DNA of 30,237 bases from an uncultured Bacilli bacterium (GCA_934095965.1 CAKOKR010000016.1:1-30237); one strand, 5' to 3'. Numbered from the stretch's first letter, positions 15,950-24,529 are shown. Translations and numbers: made by a program. Notes: generated from the sequence alone by a model not told the origin.

Positions 15950-16871
15950 AGTAAAAAATTTAACAAAGAACTATAAAAAGAAAAAAGCAATAGATGATTT
16001 ATCATTTAATGTTTATGAAGGGGAAATATTGGGACTTTTAGGACCTAATGGATCAGGTAAAACCACAACAATTAATTGTATATTACAATTACTTAAATAT
16101 GATTGTGGTACTATAAAAATATTTGGTAAGGAAATGAATCCAGATTCATATGATATTAAAAAAGACATCGGAGTAATATTTCAAGAAGTAGCAGTTTTTG
16201 ATGAACTAACAGTTTATGAAAATATAGATTATTTTTGTGGTTTATATATTAAAGATGAAAAGAAAAGAAGTAAATATGTATTAGATGCAATTAAATTAGT
16301 TGGTTTAAAAGACTTTAGTAAGTTTTACCCAAAAGAATTATCTGGGGGCTTACTACGTAGACTTAATATAGCATGTGGAATAGCCCACAAACCAAAACTT
16401 ATTTTTTTAGATGAACCAACTGTAGCAGTTGATCCACAAAGTAGAAATAATATATTAAATAATATAATTAAATTAAAGACAGATGGTGCAACCATAGTCT
16501 ATACAACACATTATATGGAAGAAGCAGAACTTATAACAAATAGAATTATAATACTTGATAATGGTAAAATAATAGCTGAAGGTAATAAAGATGAACTTAA
16601 AAAACTAGCAAAACTTGAAGAAAAAATAACTATTGAAGTAAATGATATAAGTGATGATATAATATCAAAAATAAAGAAATTTAAAACTGTAGATAGCATA
16701 ACTAAAAATAATAATCAAGTAGTAATTATATATAAAAAGGGTAAAGATAATCTAGGTGAACTTATTAACCTTTTAAAAGAAGAAAATGTTAATTATTTAA
16801 AAATTTTTTCAGAAAGACCAACATTAAATGATGTATTTTTAGAATTAACTGGAAAGGACTTAAGGGACTAA
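15933..16871 (+). CDS. ABC exporter ATP-binding protein
   Basis: 312 residues, overlapping the TetR gene by 17 bp, with AAAGGAA upstream of the start. Walker A GPNGSGKTT is at 37-45. The signature is LSGGLLRR, with Leu in place of the usual Gln. Walker B KLIFLDEPT follows, then D-loop VDPQSR and switch His in TTHYMEEA. The ~80-residue C-terminal extension (after ~225) is usual for drug or antibiotic exporters of the ABC-2 class. It would power the two permeases that follow. The substrate cannot be read from the sequence. Confidence 0.93.
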   Translation: MKNVIEVKNLTKNYKKKKAIDDLSFNVYEGEILGLLGPNGSGKTTTINCILQLLKYDCGTIKIFGKEMNPDSYDIKKDIGVIFQEVAVFDELTVYENIDYFCGLYIKDEKKRSKYVLDAIKLVGLKDFSKFYPKELSGGLLRRLNIACGIAHKPKLIFLDEPTVAVDPQSRNNILNNIIKLKTDGATIVYTTHYMEEAELITNRIIILDNGKIIAEGNKDELKKLAKLEEKITIEVNDISDDIISKIKKFKTVDSITKNNNQVVIIYKKGKDNLGELINLLKEENVNYLKIFSERPTLNDVFLELTGKDLRD

Positions 16872-17944
16872 TGTTTATTCATAATTATAAATATTTTTAT
16901 AAAATTCTAACTAAAAACAAAGGTCTTTTATTCTGGACGTTAATATTTCCCATTATTCTAGGTACATTCTTTCATATGGCTTTTAAAGATATTGAGAAAA
17001 AAGAATCAATTAATCCCTTTAATATAGCAGTGGTTGGAAACAAAAATGCTACTTTTAGACTCTCATTAGATGAAGCTCAACAAGGAAAAAATCCAATATT
17101 TGATGAAATATATTATACAGATTATGATGAAGCAAAAAAGCTACTTGAAGAAGAAAAAATCATAGGTATTATAGATTGGACTATTGGCAAGCCAGAAATA
17201 TATGTAAATAAATCTGGTACTAATGAAACAATATTAAAATATTTTGTAGATGAAACTATTATAAATAAAGAAATAGATTATCATTTTGCTAAATATAATA
17301 TAGTTGATGCAACTAGAGTAAATATAAGTTATACAATGATTGAGTATTATACCTTAATTGCAATGACAGCTCTATATGGTGGAGCATTATCTATTTATAT
17401 GATTAATAAGTTATTACCAAATATGAGTAGTATGGGTAAAAGAATAGGAGTATCTCCAGTAAAAAAGAAAAACCTAGTATTAAGTGGTACTCTAGCTAGT
17501 TTATTAGTCTCTCTTATTTCAATGTCAATATTATTACTTTATTCTCTAGTAGTTCTAGAAGTTAACTACGGAGATGATTTAAAAAAAGTAATACTTTTAG
17601 CATTTACTGGTTGTGTTGCAGGTATTAGCTTAGGTTTATTTATTGGAACAGTTCTAAAAACTAATGAAAATGCTAAAAGTGGAATTTTAATAGCTATAAC
17701 TATGTTTTTATCATTCTTATCAGGTATGATGGGTATTACCATGAAATATGTTATTGATAAAAATATACCAATATTAAATATGATTAATCCTGCCAATATG
17801 ATAACAGATGGCTTATATTCACTATATTATTATACATACTTAGATAGATATTATTTTAATTTAATAAGTCTAATAATATTTTCACTAACTTTAATAGTAA
17901 TATCTTCTCTTTGTTTAAGGAGGCAAAAATATGATAGTATTTAA
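16871..17944 (+). CDS. ABC-2 type permease, first subunit
   Basis: 357 residues; ATG overlaps the upstream stop by one base (TAATG). One helix near residue 20-38 is followed by an extracytoplasmic domain (~45-155) and five helices in the C-terminal half, including TLIAMTALYGGALSIYMI and GTLASLLVSLISMSILLLYS. This is the layout of YhgE/ABC-2 exporters with a large external loop. It presumably pairs with the next gene product as a heterodimer. Confidence 0.88.
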   Translation: MFIHNYKYFYKILTKNKGLLFWTLIFPIILGTFFHMAFKDIEKKESINPFNIAVVGNKNATFRLSLDEAQQGKNPIFDEIYYTDYDEAKKLLEEEKIIGIIDWTIGKPEIYVNKSGTNETILKYFVDETIINKEIDYHFAKYNIVDATRVNISYTMIEYYTLIAMTALYGGALSIYMINKLLPNMSSMGKRIGVSPVKKKNLVLSGTLASLLVSLISMSILLLYSLVVLEVNYGDDLKKVILLAFTGCVAGISLGLFIGTVLKTNENAKSGILIAITMFLSFLSGMMGITMKYVIDKNIPILNMINPANMITDGLYSLYYYTYLDRYYFNLISLIIFSLTLIVISSLCLRRQKYDSI

Positions 17945-19064
17945 AACTTTTTGGAAAATAATAAAAAAATATAAAGGTACCATCATAGGTTTTACCATTA
18001 TGCTTTTAGCATTTGGTACAATTAATTCAAAAAGTAAAGACACACAAACAAGTTTCAATGAAACCATACCAGATATAGCAGTTATTGATAAAGATAATAC
18101 TGATTTTTCCAAAAACTTAGTTAAATACCTAAGTACAATTGCAAATATAAAAGACATCAAAGAAAGTGATATTGATGATGCTATATTTTATAGAGATATA
18201 AGCTATTATATATGTATACCAGAAAACTTTGAAAAAAATGTTTTAAGATATAAAGATGAACCAGTTATTATTAAAACAAATGAAACTCAAGGATCATTCA
18301 TAGCTCAAACTTACTTAAATAGATATTTAAATGTTTTAAAAATAAGAACATTTTTCTCAGATGATGAAGAAGAAATAGTTAGAACTGTTGATAAAATAAT
18401 GAATAGTGAAGCACAAATTCATGTAAATTCTACATTTGATTCTAACCAATATAGTGGCTTAAATAGATATTATAATTTTGCAAGTTATACTTTAATATCA
18501 GTTATTATGTTTATCATAGGTATAGTTTTATCAAGTTTCCATAAAGAGTCAATAACCAAAAGAATAAATGTAAGTAGTATGGATTATAAAAACCATAATA
18601 GATATATTATTTATGCAAGTATAATTTATACTGTTATTGTAGTATTATTTTACGCATTATTAGGTCTATTTACTTTTGGCACAATAACCATCAGTAAAAG
18701 AGGCTTATTACTTATATTAAATACTTTAGTATTCTCATTATCATGTCTGTCTCTTTCAATACTTGTAAGTAGTCTAACAAATAACAAAGGTGCCTTAAAT
18801 GGGATGATTAATGTAATAGGTTTATCTCAAGCATTCTTATGTGGGGCATTTATTCCATCAATGTATTTACCTAGTAATGTTGTATCTATTTCTAAAATAT
18901 TCCCAGCATATTACTATATAAATAATAATGATTATATATCCACAACTGAAGTATTTTCTATAAATCCATTTTTAAAAAATATAATAATATTGATTATATT
19001 TAGTATATTATTCTTAATTTTAAATAACATTGTAACTAAAAAGAAAAGAGTATCATATGAATAG
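17931..19064 (+). CDS. ABC-2 type permease, second subunit
   Basis: 377 residues, 14-bp overlap with the first permease; AAGGAGG sits inside the upstream gene and sets the start. Topology matches its neighbour: helix ~15-32, external domain ~35-175, then five helices (for example YTLISVIMFIIGIVLSSF and MINVIGLSQAFLCGAFIPS). The two share topology but little sequence. It completes a one-ATPase, two-permease exporter under TetR control. Confidence 0.88.
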   Translation: MIVFKTFWKIIKKYKGTIIGFTIMLLAFGTINSKSKDTQTSFNETIPDIAVIDKDNTDFSKNLVKYLSTIANIKDIKESDIDDAIFYRDISYYICIPENFEKNVLRYKDEPVIIKTNETQGSFIAQTYLNRYLNVLKIRTFFSDDEEEIVRTVDKIMNSEAQIHVNSTFDSNQYSGLNRYYNFASYTLISVIMFIIGIVLSSFHKESITKRINVSSMDYKNHNRYIIYASIIYTVIVVLFYALLGLFTFGTITISKRGLLLILNTLVFSLSCLSLSILVSSLTNNKGALNGMINVIGLSQAFLCGAFIPSMYLPSNVVSISKIFPAYYYINNNDYISTTEVFSINPFLKNIIILIIFSILFLILNNIVTKKKRVSYE

Positions 19065-19614
19065 ATGTAAATGGTGTAACCTAGATAATTCAAAATATGT
19101 AGATTATCATGATTCTGAATGGGGTATTCTAAATCTAGAAGAACATTATTTATTTGAAATGCTTGTACTTGAATCTTTTCAAGCAGGTTTATCGTGGGAA
19201 TGCATATTAAATAAAAGAAAAGCATTTACTCAAGCTTTTGATAACTTTGATATAGATAAAATAATTAATTATGATGAAGTAAAAATAAATAGTTTATTAA
19301 ATAATAAAGATATCGTAAGAAATAAATTAAAGATTGATGCAACAATTAATAATGCCTTAATATTTAAAACTATTGAAAAAGAAAAGGGGAGTTTTAAAAA
19401 TTATATTCTTAAATATTTTAAAGAATATCCCATATATGAGGTGGGTAAAACTACATCAGTTATATCAGATAATATTAGTAATGATTTAAAAAAACGTGGT
19501 ATGAAGTTTGTGGGTTCTACGATAATCTATTCATATCTTCAAGCAATCGGGTTAATTAATTCCCATGAATTGGATTGCTTTCTATATCAATCAAGTGAAA
19601 AAATTCAAAACTAG
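19057..19614 (+). CDS. tag: DNA-3-methyladenine glycosylase I
   Basis: 185 residues, full length. It removes 3-methyladenine from alkylated DNA. The N-terminus MNRCKWC with YHDSEWG and the C-terminal SHELDCF supply the zinc ligands of the family (C4, H18, H170, C174). The catalytic-pocket region is FEMLVLESFQAGLSWECIL. It overlaps the second permease by 8 bp and ends at a terminator, so it is transcribed with the exporter. A repair enzyme in an exporter operon could mean defence against a DNA-alkylating compound, or mere co-location. Confidence 0.95.
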   Translation: MNRCKWCNLDNSKYVDYHDSEWGILNLEEHYLFEMLVLESFQAGLSWECILNKRKAFTQAFDNFDIDKIINYDEVKINSLLNNKDIVRNKLKIDATINNALIFKTIEKEKGSFKNYILKYFKEYPIYEVGKTTSVISDNISNDLKKRGMKFVGSTIIYSYLQAIGLINSHELDCFLYQSSEKIQN

Positions 19615-19640
19615 TGCAAAATTTGTTGCACTAGCTTTTT
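19611..19640 (+). terminator. Terminator of the TetR/exporter/tag operon
   Basis: CTAGTGCAA (19611-19619) pairs perfectly with TTGCACTAG (19626-19634), loop AATTTG (19620-19625), then CTTTTT. It contains the tag stop codon. Confidence 0.88.
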
Positions 19641-19674
19641 ATTTGTGATATATTCTTATTATGGAGTGTTTGAA

Positions 19675-20406
19675 ATGGAAAAAAGTAATAAAATATATTT
19701 AGTTATAATTATAATATGCAGTGTATTGGTGGTTGGTTTATGTGGCTATGCAATAATGAATCATAAAGAAATCAAAGAAACTGATGCTATTAAATTTAAA
19801 AATGAATATGAATCATTAAATGGTTATAAAAATGAAAATAGTGATAAAGAATATATGAAGGTAGAAATTGATAATGAAAATCCAATCGTATATAAGACTG
19901 GTCAAGAAATACTAGATGTATTAAAAAATGAAAATGCTATTGTGTATTTTGGTTTTGCATCATGTCCTTGGTGTAGAAATGCAGTACCTGTACTTTTAGA
20001 TGCTGCCAAAGAAGAAGGTCTTGATAAAATCTATTATGTAGATATTTTAAATATCAGAGATCAATATAAATTCTCTGGAAGTATTGAACCTGAAATGATT
20101 AAAAAAGGAACAGATGCTTATTATGACATATTGAAATTCTTAGATAAAAAGTTAGAAAAATATTATGTAACAGATGATTCAGGAAACATGTATGATACTG
20201 GTGTTAAAAGATTATATGCACCAACTGTATTGGCAGTTAAAGATGGCAAAGCACTAGACTTACATGTAAGTACTCTAGATAGTCAAGAAGATCCATACAC
20301 CGCATTAACTGATGAACAAAAGAAAGAACTAAAAGATATTTACAAAGAAATGATTAAAAAAGTAAATGACAAGAACATTGCTTGTAAACAAGATGAAGCT
20401 TGTTAA
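19675..20406 (+). CDS. Membrane-anchored thioredoxin-like protein with CPWC site
   Basis: 243 residues from ATG 19675; an upstream in-frame GTG at 19645 lies in the promoter (TGATATATT at 19646-19654) and is rejected. GGAG at 19663 serves as ribosome-binding site. Residues ~7-27 are a membrane anchor (YLVIIIICSVLVVGLCGYAI). The rest is a thioredoxin fold facing outward: IVYFGFASCPWCRNAVPVLL with C97 and C100, a central insertion, and a cis-Pro in LYAPTVLAVKDG. A CPWC pair suggests a disulfide exchanger like bacterial PedC/bacteriocin-accessory proteins. The protein also ends in CKQDEAC. No partner DsbD/CcdA gene is in the window. It is monocistronic, between two terminators. Confidence 0.78.
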   Translation: MEKSNKIYLVIIIICSVLVVGLCGYAIMNHKEIKETDAIKFKNEYESLNGYKNENSDKEYMKVEIDNENPIVYKTGQEILDVLKNENAIVYFGFASCPWCRNAVPVLLDAAKEEGLDKIYYVDILNIRDQYKFSGSIEPEMIKKGTDAYYDILKFLDKKLEKYYVTDDSGNMYDTGVKRLYAPTVLAVKDGKALDLHVSTLDSQEDPYTALTDEQKKELKDIYKEMIKKVNDKNIACKQDEAC

Positions 20407-20434
20407 ACAAAGGTTACAATAATCTTTGTTTTTT
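20405..20434 (+). terminator. Terminator after thioredoxin-like gene
   Basis: AAACAAAGGTT (20405-20415) pairs with AATCTTTGTTT (20421-20431), one G-U pair, loop ACAAT, then T's. It overlaps the stop codon. Confidence 0.82.
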
Positions 20435-20445
20435 CATTATATTTA

Positions 20446-20454
20446 TGTTATAAT
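20446..20454 (+). promoter_or_regulatory. Extended -10 promoter of the scpAB unit
   Basis: TGTTATAAT (TG 20446-20447, TATAAT 20449-20454), no clear -35. It would drive the membrane protein, scpA and scpB. Confidence 0.55.
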
Positions 20455-20482
20455 TTTATTAGAATGAAATGGGATGATTAAA

Positions 20483-21424
20483 ATGGCTAAAAAAGTAAAA
20501 AAGGTAGTTATCACAGATGAACCACTAATTCCAACAACTCTTGCAATAAAAGAAGATAAGAAAAAAGCAAGTGTATTTGGTATAGTTTGGATAATTTTAA
20601 TATTTGGTATATTTATTGCAGGTGTAATTTATTTACCTGATTTATCATCATATGTAAATAATTTATTAAATCCAGATATAACTAATACTGGTACTACCAG
20701 CAACAATAATAAAGATAATACTAAAGATGATGACAAAAAGAATACCGAAGAGATTAAAAAGTTAGAAATAGCTAGTAATCCAGAATTTGTTATGGATACA
20801 TTTAAAGTTAATAATATAAAAGTAGAAAATAATAAATTAAGTATTGATATTGTTAATACAACTAGTGAATTACTTGATATGAGTACCCTTAATTACTTTA
20901 TAGTTTTATATGATGCTAACAATAAATTGTTACAAAGAATAATGATTGATGAAGCAACAATCGGAGCAAATGGAACACTTAATGTAAAATATAATTTAAG
21001 TGAAACCTCAGCTAGTATTATTTCAGTGTTACCTATTAAAGAAGAAGAGTATCCATCATTTACTGCAACAGTAGATGAAAATAACGGAGGTAAATTAATA
21101 TGCAAAAGTGGATATGAAACAGTAACATACTTACTTAATACAAATAAAGTATATGCAATACAAGATATATATGAAGTAAGTAGTAATGAAGCAGAATTTA
21201 GCGCTCTTTATAGTACTTATCAAGCATTATCAACAACTTATAATGTAATCGAAGGTATATCATCATCTGTTGATTTAGAAAATAATGTCTTATATTTTAG
21301 AACTATTATAAATTTAAATACATATAAAGAAGGTAATTTAAAATTAAAAACAATATACAATAAAGATACAGATGCTAAAGTAATGAAGTTTGAATTAGAA
21401 GCAAGTGGATATACCTGTAGTTAG
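20483..21424 (+). CDS. Single-pass membrane protein of unknown function, upstream of scpA
   Basis: 313 residues from ATG 20483; an ATG at 20474 is in frame but would swallow the GGGATG that best serves as ribosome-binding site. A Lys-rich cytoplasmic start is followed by one helix at ~31-50 (SVFGIVWIILIFGIFIAGVI), a low-complexity Asn/Asp/Lys linker (~65-90) and an external domain. Residues ~95-185 look like a beta-sandwich (VENNKLSIDIVNTTSELLDM), possibly an FxLYD-like fold. The C-terminal ~110 residues show no motif I know; two Cys are at ~209 and 312. It is 10 bp from scpA and so transcribed with the chromosome-condensation genes. Confidence 0.65.
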   Translation: MAKKVKKVVITDEPLIPTTLAIKEDKKKASVFGIVWIILIFGIFIAGVIYLPDLSSYVNNLLNPDITNTGTTSNNNKDNTKDDDKKNTEEIKKLEIASNPEFVMDTFKVNNIKVENNKLSIDIVNTTSELLDMSTLNYFIVLYDANNKLLQRIMIDEATIGANGTLNVKYNLSETSASIISVLPIKEEEYPSFTATVDENNGGKLICKSGYETVTYLLNTNKVYAIQDIYEVSSNEAEFSALYSTYQALSTTYNVIEGISSSVDLENNVLYFRTIINLNTYKEGNLKLKTIYNKDTDAKVMKFELEASGYTCS

Positions 21425-21434
21425 GGGGATAGAA

Positions 21435-22154
21435 ATGAATTTATGTATTAATGACTTTGAAGGACCACTTGATTTACTTCTTCATTTAGTTAAGACTGCC
21501 AAAATGGATATATACGATATAGATACAAAATATATAATTGATAAATATTTAGAATTTATAAATACATTAAATAAAGATGATTTAGATGATGCAAGTGAAT
21601 ATTTAGTTATGGCATCAGAATTAATTCATTTAAAAAGTAGATTACTTCTAAACTTACAAAGTGAAGATGCAACTGATGATGAATACACAATAAATAGTGA
21701 AGAAGATTTAAAAAATAAATTAATTGAATATGAAAAATATCAAAATGTAACTAATGTATTCAAAGAACTTGAAGAAAAAAGAAATGAGTTTTTTACAAAA
21801 TTACCTGAAAATTTAAATGAGTTTGCACCTGAGAATAAAAAACTTGAAGGTAATATGGATGTAGAATTATTAAAACAAGCTATGATTGAACTTCAAAAAA
21901 GAATGGATTATCAAAAACCAGTTCAAACAAGAATAACAAAAAGAGAAATAAGTGTTGAAGATAGAAAAAATTATATCCGTACAGTACTTGAAAAAAGAAA
22001 ACATGTTAAATTTACAGATCTATTCGAAGAATATACTAAAGAAATGATCGTAGCAACATTTTTATCTATCTTAGATATGTGTAAATTACAAGAAATAACA
22101 TTAAAACAAGATAATAATTTTGATGAAATATATATAGAAAGAGTGAATGTATGA
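21435..22154 (+). CDS. scpA: Segregation and condensation protein A
   Basis: 239 residues from ATG 21435; the longer reading from 21405 overlaps the upstream gene and contains the AGGGGGA ribosome-binding site. ScpA is the kleisin that bridges the heads of the SMC dimer. The N-terminal domain carries the family signature FEGPLDLLLHLVKTAKMDIY and YLVMASELIHLKSRLLL. The acidic middle and C-terminal winged helix (~165-239, VKFTDLFEEYTKEMIVATFL) are present. It overlaps scpB by 4 bp. Confidence 0.97.
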   Translation: MNLCINDFEGPLDLLLHLVKTAKMDIYDIDTKYIIDKYLEFINTLNKDDLDDASEYLVMASELIHLKSRLLLNLQSEDATDDEYTINSEEDLKNKLIEYEKYQNVTNVFKELEEKRNEFFTKLPENLNEFAPENKKLEGNMDVELLKQAMIELQKRMDYQKPVQTRITKREISVEDRKNYIRTVLEKRKHVKFTDLFEEYTKEMIVATFLSILDMCKLQEITLKQDNNFDEIYIERVNV

Positions 22155-22711
22155 ATAAAGAAGCAGTATTAGAAGGACTTTTATTTGTGGTGGGTGATGA
22201 AGGTATTACCTTAGATAATATTTGTGAAATATTAGAAATAAATAAAAAAGAAGCTCAAGATTTACTTAAAAACTTAAGAGAAGAATATAATAAGGATAAC
22301 CGTGGTTTAAGAATTACTTTCATGGGTGAATCCTTTAAATTAACAACTAAACAAGAACATAAAGAATATTATCAAAAATTAATTACAACAAGAGGCACCA
22401 ATACATTATCATCATCTGCATTAGAAACACTTGCAATAATTGCCTATAATCAACCTATAACTAGAGCAGAAGTTGATGAAATTCGTGGACTTGCAAGTAT
22501 CAATATGATAAGAAAACTAATGGCAAAAGACTTAATTAAAATAAGTGGTAAAAGTAACTTACCAGGTAAACCTAATTTATATAGAACTACTAGTGAATTT
22601 CTAGATTACTTTGGACTTGCAACAATTAGTGACTTACCTGATATACCAATTACTAAAACTAGTGATGAAGAACAAGAACTATTTACATCAATTTATAAAG
22701 AAGAAAAATAA
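22151..22711 (+). CDS. scpB: Segregation and condensation protein B
   Basis: 186 residues, start overlapping the scpA stop as ATGA. ScpB dimerises and binds the ScpA kleisin within the SMC condensin complex. Two winged-helix domains are visible; the second holds the signature ALETLAIIAYNQPITRAEVD, EIRGLASINMIRKLMAKDLI and GKPNLYRTTSEFLDYFGLA. Length is normal. Confidence 0.97.
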   Translation: MNKEAVLEGLLFVVGDEGITLDNICEILEINKKEAQDLLKNLREEYNKDNRGLRITFMGESFKLTTKQEHKEYYQKLITTRGTNTLSSSALETLAIIAYNQPITRAEVDEIRGLASINMIRKLMAKDLIKISGKSNLPGKPNLYRTTSEFLDYFGLATISDLPDIPITKTSDEEQELFTSIYKEEK

Positions 22712-22755
22712 CATATTTTAATAAGTTTGTTACATATTATTAAATGGTGATATAT

Positions 22756-23250
22756 ATGAACAAAAAAAACATATTTATGATTATTTTTCTTTTTTTGTTG
22801 TCGTTTTTATGGCACTTTATGTATGATTGGTTTCCATGTGTATTAACAAGTATCTTTTTTCCAGTTAATGAATCAATATGGGAACATATGAAAATAATAT
22901 TTTATGTATTATTAATAGGTAGTATTTTAGAAAAAAAGAATAATAATTATTATCTTTGTCTTATGGTAAAACCATTAGTTGGTGTCTTATTTTATCTTAT
23001 TTTATTTATACCCTTATACCTTATATTTGGTGAATCTATGATTTTATCATTATCGTTAATGTTATTTACCTATATAATAATGGAACTACTTGGTATAAAG
23101 ATATCAAAACAAGAAGAATTAAATATAAAGGTACTACCAATTATTATAGTAATTCTTTGTATTACTTTATTTTCTATGTTAACATATTATCCATTACATA
23201 ACTTTTTATTTTTTGATAGTGTAAAGCTAGGGTATGGCATATTGAAATAA
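22756..23250 (+). CDS. Four- to five-helix membrane protein (DUF6512-like)
   Basis: 164 residues from ATG 22756; the ATG at 22744 would put GGTGA, the only usable ribosome-binding site, inside the gene. Helices are at ~5-20, ~45-58, ~70-85, ~92-110 and ~128-148. The conserved-looking FFPVNESIWEHMKIIFY and the early HFMYDW recall a family I know as DUF6512, of unknown function; the assignment is from memory. No catalytic residues stand out. It is a single gene between scpB and a lipoprotein gene. Confidence 0.6.
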   Translation: MNKKNIFMIIFLFLLSFLWHFMYDWFPCVLTSIFFPVNESIWEHMKIIFYVLLIGSILEKKNNNYYLCLMVKPLVGVLFYLILFIPLYLIFGESMILSLSLMLFTYIIMELLGIKISKQEELNIKVLPIIIVILCITLFSMLTYYPLHNFLFFDSVKLGYGILK

Positions 23251-23270
23251 TTAAGAGTTTATAGTATACT
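23242..23270 (+). promoter_or_regulatory. Promoter of lipoprotein gene
   Basis: TTGAAA (23242-23247), 17-nt spacer, TATACT (23265-23270). The -35 lies in the last codons of the upstream membrane gene. Confidence 0.65.
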
Positions 23271-23294
23271 TAACTTAAAAGAAGTGGAGTAGTT

Positions 23295-23924
23295 ATGAAA
23301 AAAATTATTTTGTTATTATGTGTGTTATTTGTTGCAACAGGATGTTCTTTAAAAAAAGAAGATACAAGAGCAGTATTATATAAGTTTGATACCAAGTCTT
23401 ATGACTATAGATTAAGTAAAAGTTTAATGTTTAAGTATACAGCAGAATACGATAACCAAGATGGTGAAAAAGAAACTGATGAAACAATGGTTGAAATAAA
23501 TGAAAATAATAAATGTTTAGTAACCACTAAATCAAGTCTTGATGGACAAACATATTCATCTGGATCAAGTTCAAATTGCAAGTGGGAAGAAACTGATGAT
23601 GGCATAAATTTAGAGTTTACATTAAAAAATGTTTATAAACCATGTATATCATGTGATGAACAAACAACATTTACGGATTATAACTTAGATGGTATATACT
23701 TAGAAAAAGGAAAATACATAGCGCTAAATAAAGCATTATATGAAAACGTTGAATATACAATGTTAAAAAAACAAAATGAAAATATAATCTATTATGATAA
23801 AGATAATAAAAGTGTTTATACTGAAGAAGGATATCCAGCATTTAATGTTGATTCAGAATATCGAAAAACACATCAAATAAAAATATCAGATTATAGAATT
23901 GTTGATAAAACAGAAAATAATTAA
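23295..23924 (+). CDS. Lipoprotein of unknown function
   Basis: 209 residues. The signal peptide ends in the lipobox ATGC with lipidated C17, so it is tethered to the outer face of the membrane. The mature part is polar, with no recognised domain; it has four further Cys (NKCLVT, SNCKWEE, KPCISCDE), which may form disulfides. AGTGGAG precedes the start. It ends just before the tRNA gene and has its own promoter. Confidence 0.75.
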   Translation: MKKIILLLCVLFVATGCSLKKEDTRAVLYKFDTKSYDYRLSKSLMFKYTAEYDNQDGEKETDETMVEINENNKCLVTTKSSLDGQTYSSGSSSNCKWEETDDGINLEFTLKNVYKPCISCDEQTTFTDYNLDGIYLEKGKYIALNKALYENVEYTMLKKQNENIIYYDKDNKSVYTEEGYPAFNVDSEYRKTHQIKISDYRIVDKTENN

Positions 23925-23951
23925 AAAAATATATTCAAAAGCAAAATAATA

Positions 23952-23960
23952 TGTTATAAT
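23952..23960 (+). promoter_or_regulatory. Extended -10 promoter of tRNA-Leu
   Basis: TGTTATAAT (TG 23952-23953, TATAAT 23955-23960), 9 bp before the first base of the tRNA. A -35 at 23932-23937 (TATTCA) is poor. Confidence 0.65.
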
Positions 23961-23969
23961 TATTTTGTT

Positions 23970-24056
23970 GCCTGTATGGCGGAATTGGTAGACGCGATAG
24001 ACTCAAAATCTATTTTCAGCAATGGAGTTCCGGTTCGAGTCCGGATACAGGCACCA
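23970..24056 (+). tRNA. tRNA-Leu (anticodon CAA)
   Basis: 87 nt with encoded CCA. Acceptor GCCTGTA pairs with TACAGGC. The D-arm contains the usual GGAATTGGTAGAC of tRNA-Leu. The anticodon stem ATAGA/TCTAT closes the loop CTCAAAA, giving CAA, which reads UUG. A long variable arm (class II) and GGTTCGAGTCC in the T-arm follow. It stands alone with its own promoter and terminator. Confidence 0.97.
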
Positions 24057-24067
24057 ATTAAGTATTT

Positions 24068-24099
24068 AAACTACTTTCAAATGAAAGTGGTTTTCTTTT
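24068..24099 (+). terminator. Terminator after tRNA-Leu
   Basis: AACTACTTTC (24069-24078) pairs with GAAAGTGGTT (24083-24092), one G-U pair, loop AAAT, then a T-rich tail. Confidence 0.8.
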
Positions 24100-24166
24100 G
24101 GTGATTTAAATATTAAACTTTTTACTAGCATTCTTAAATAAAGATAAAAAATAACAATTTTGCTTC

Positions 24167-24222
24167 AAAAATCTAGGAATCGTGTAAAAATGACCGAATA
24201 AAAATCTAGGAATCGTGTAAAA
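24167..24222 (+). repeat. Two direct copies of a 23-nt repeat in a gene-free stretch
   Basis: Identical 23-nt copies at 24167-24189 and 24200-24222 (core ATCTAGGAATCGTGT), period 33. The stretch 24100-24333 otherwise holds no gene, RNA or hairpin that I can support. The pairing of GTGTAAAAATGACC with a repeated subterminal block recalls the multiple terminal repeats of IS21-type elements, so it may be a relic of an IS end; weak evidence. Confidence 0.6.
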
Positions 24223-24333
24223 CCACTCATCAAAGCCTTATAAATCCAGCATTTTTAAATTATTAAATAATTAAAAAAATTTATTGTTGCATTATTGTTG
24301 AATTTGATGTGAAAATTATAGTTTAAAATTTTT

Positions 24334-24362
24334 TTGACAAATGCATATAATCATGTTAAAAT
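24334..24362 (+). promoter_or_regulatory. Promoter of hisS leader transcript
   Basis: TTGACA (24334-24339), 17-nt spacer, TAAAAT (24357-24362), TG extension at 24354-24355. Expected start near 24369, giving a leader of about 185 nt before hisS. Confidence 0.8.
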
Positions 24363-24388
24363 ATAGGTAATTTGAAAGGGATGTTTTT

Positions 24389-24457
24389 ATGAACACATTT
24401 AAATTTGATAAAATGTATCACCATCATAAAATCATGCACTTGTTAATACGACATTAA
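24389..24457 (+). CDS. His-rich leader peptide of hisS
   Basis: 22 codons from ATG 24389, 8 nt after GAAAGGG, to TAA 24455-24457. Residues 9-17 read MYHHHKIMH and residue 22 is His, so 5 of 22 residues are His, three in a row at codons 24419-24427. It lies between a near-consensus promoter and a terminator hairpin in front of histidyl-tRNA synthetase. This is the classic layout of an amino-acid attenuator peptide: ribosomes slow at the His codons when charged tRNA-His is scarce. The enteric his leader is the known precedent. The peptide itself need have no other role. Confidence 0.85.
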   Translation: MNTFKFDKMYHHHKIMHLLIRH

Positions 24458-24529
24458 AGTTGTTAATACAAGTGCTTATTGTAGTGCTTGTATATATTAA
24501 ACTATACAAGCACATTGTATAGTTTTTTT
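24436..24529 (+). promoter_or_regulatory. hisS attenuator: competing hairpins ending in a terminator
   Basis: Five segments can pair in turn. 1:2 is GCACTTGT (24436-24443) with ACAAGTGC (24468-24475). 2:3 is ATACAAGTGC (24466-24475) with GTGCTTGTAT (24484-24493). 3:4 is GTGCTTGTATA (24484-24494) with TATACAAGCAC (24503-24513), 11 perfect pairs. 4:5 is AAACTATACAA (24499-24509) with TTGTATAGTTT (24515-24525), loop GCACA, then T's: the terminator. A ribosome stalled at the triple His leaves segment 1 free, so 1:2 and 3:4 form and transcription continues. One that reaches the stop covers 1, so 2:3 and 4:5 form and transcription ends. Pairings are seen; the switching is inferred. Confidence 0.82.

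Noticed and set aside
21405..21434. ATG 21405 as the scpA start
   Set aside because: It overlaps the upstream gene and includes the AGGGGGA site; ATG 21435 gives the family N-terminus.
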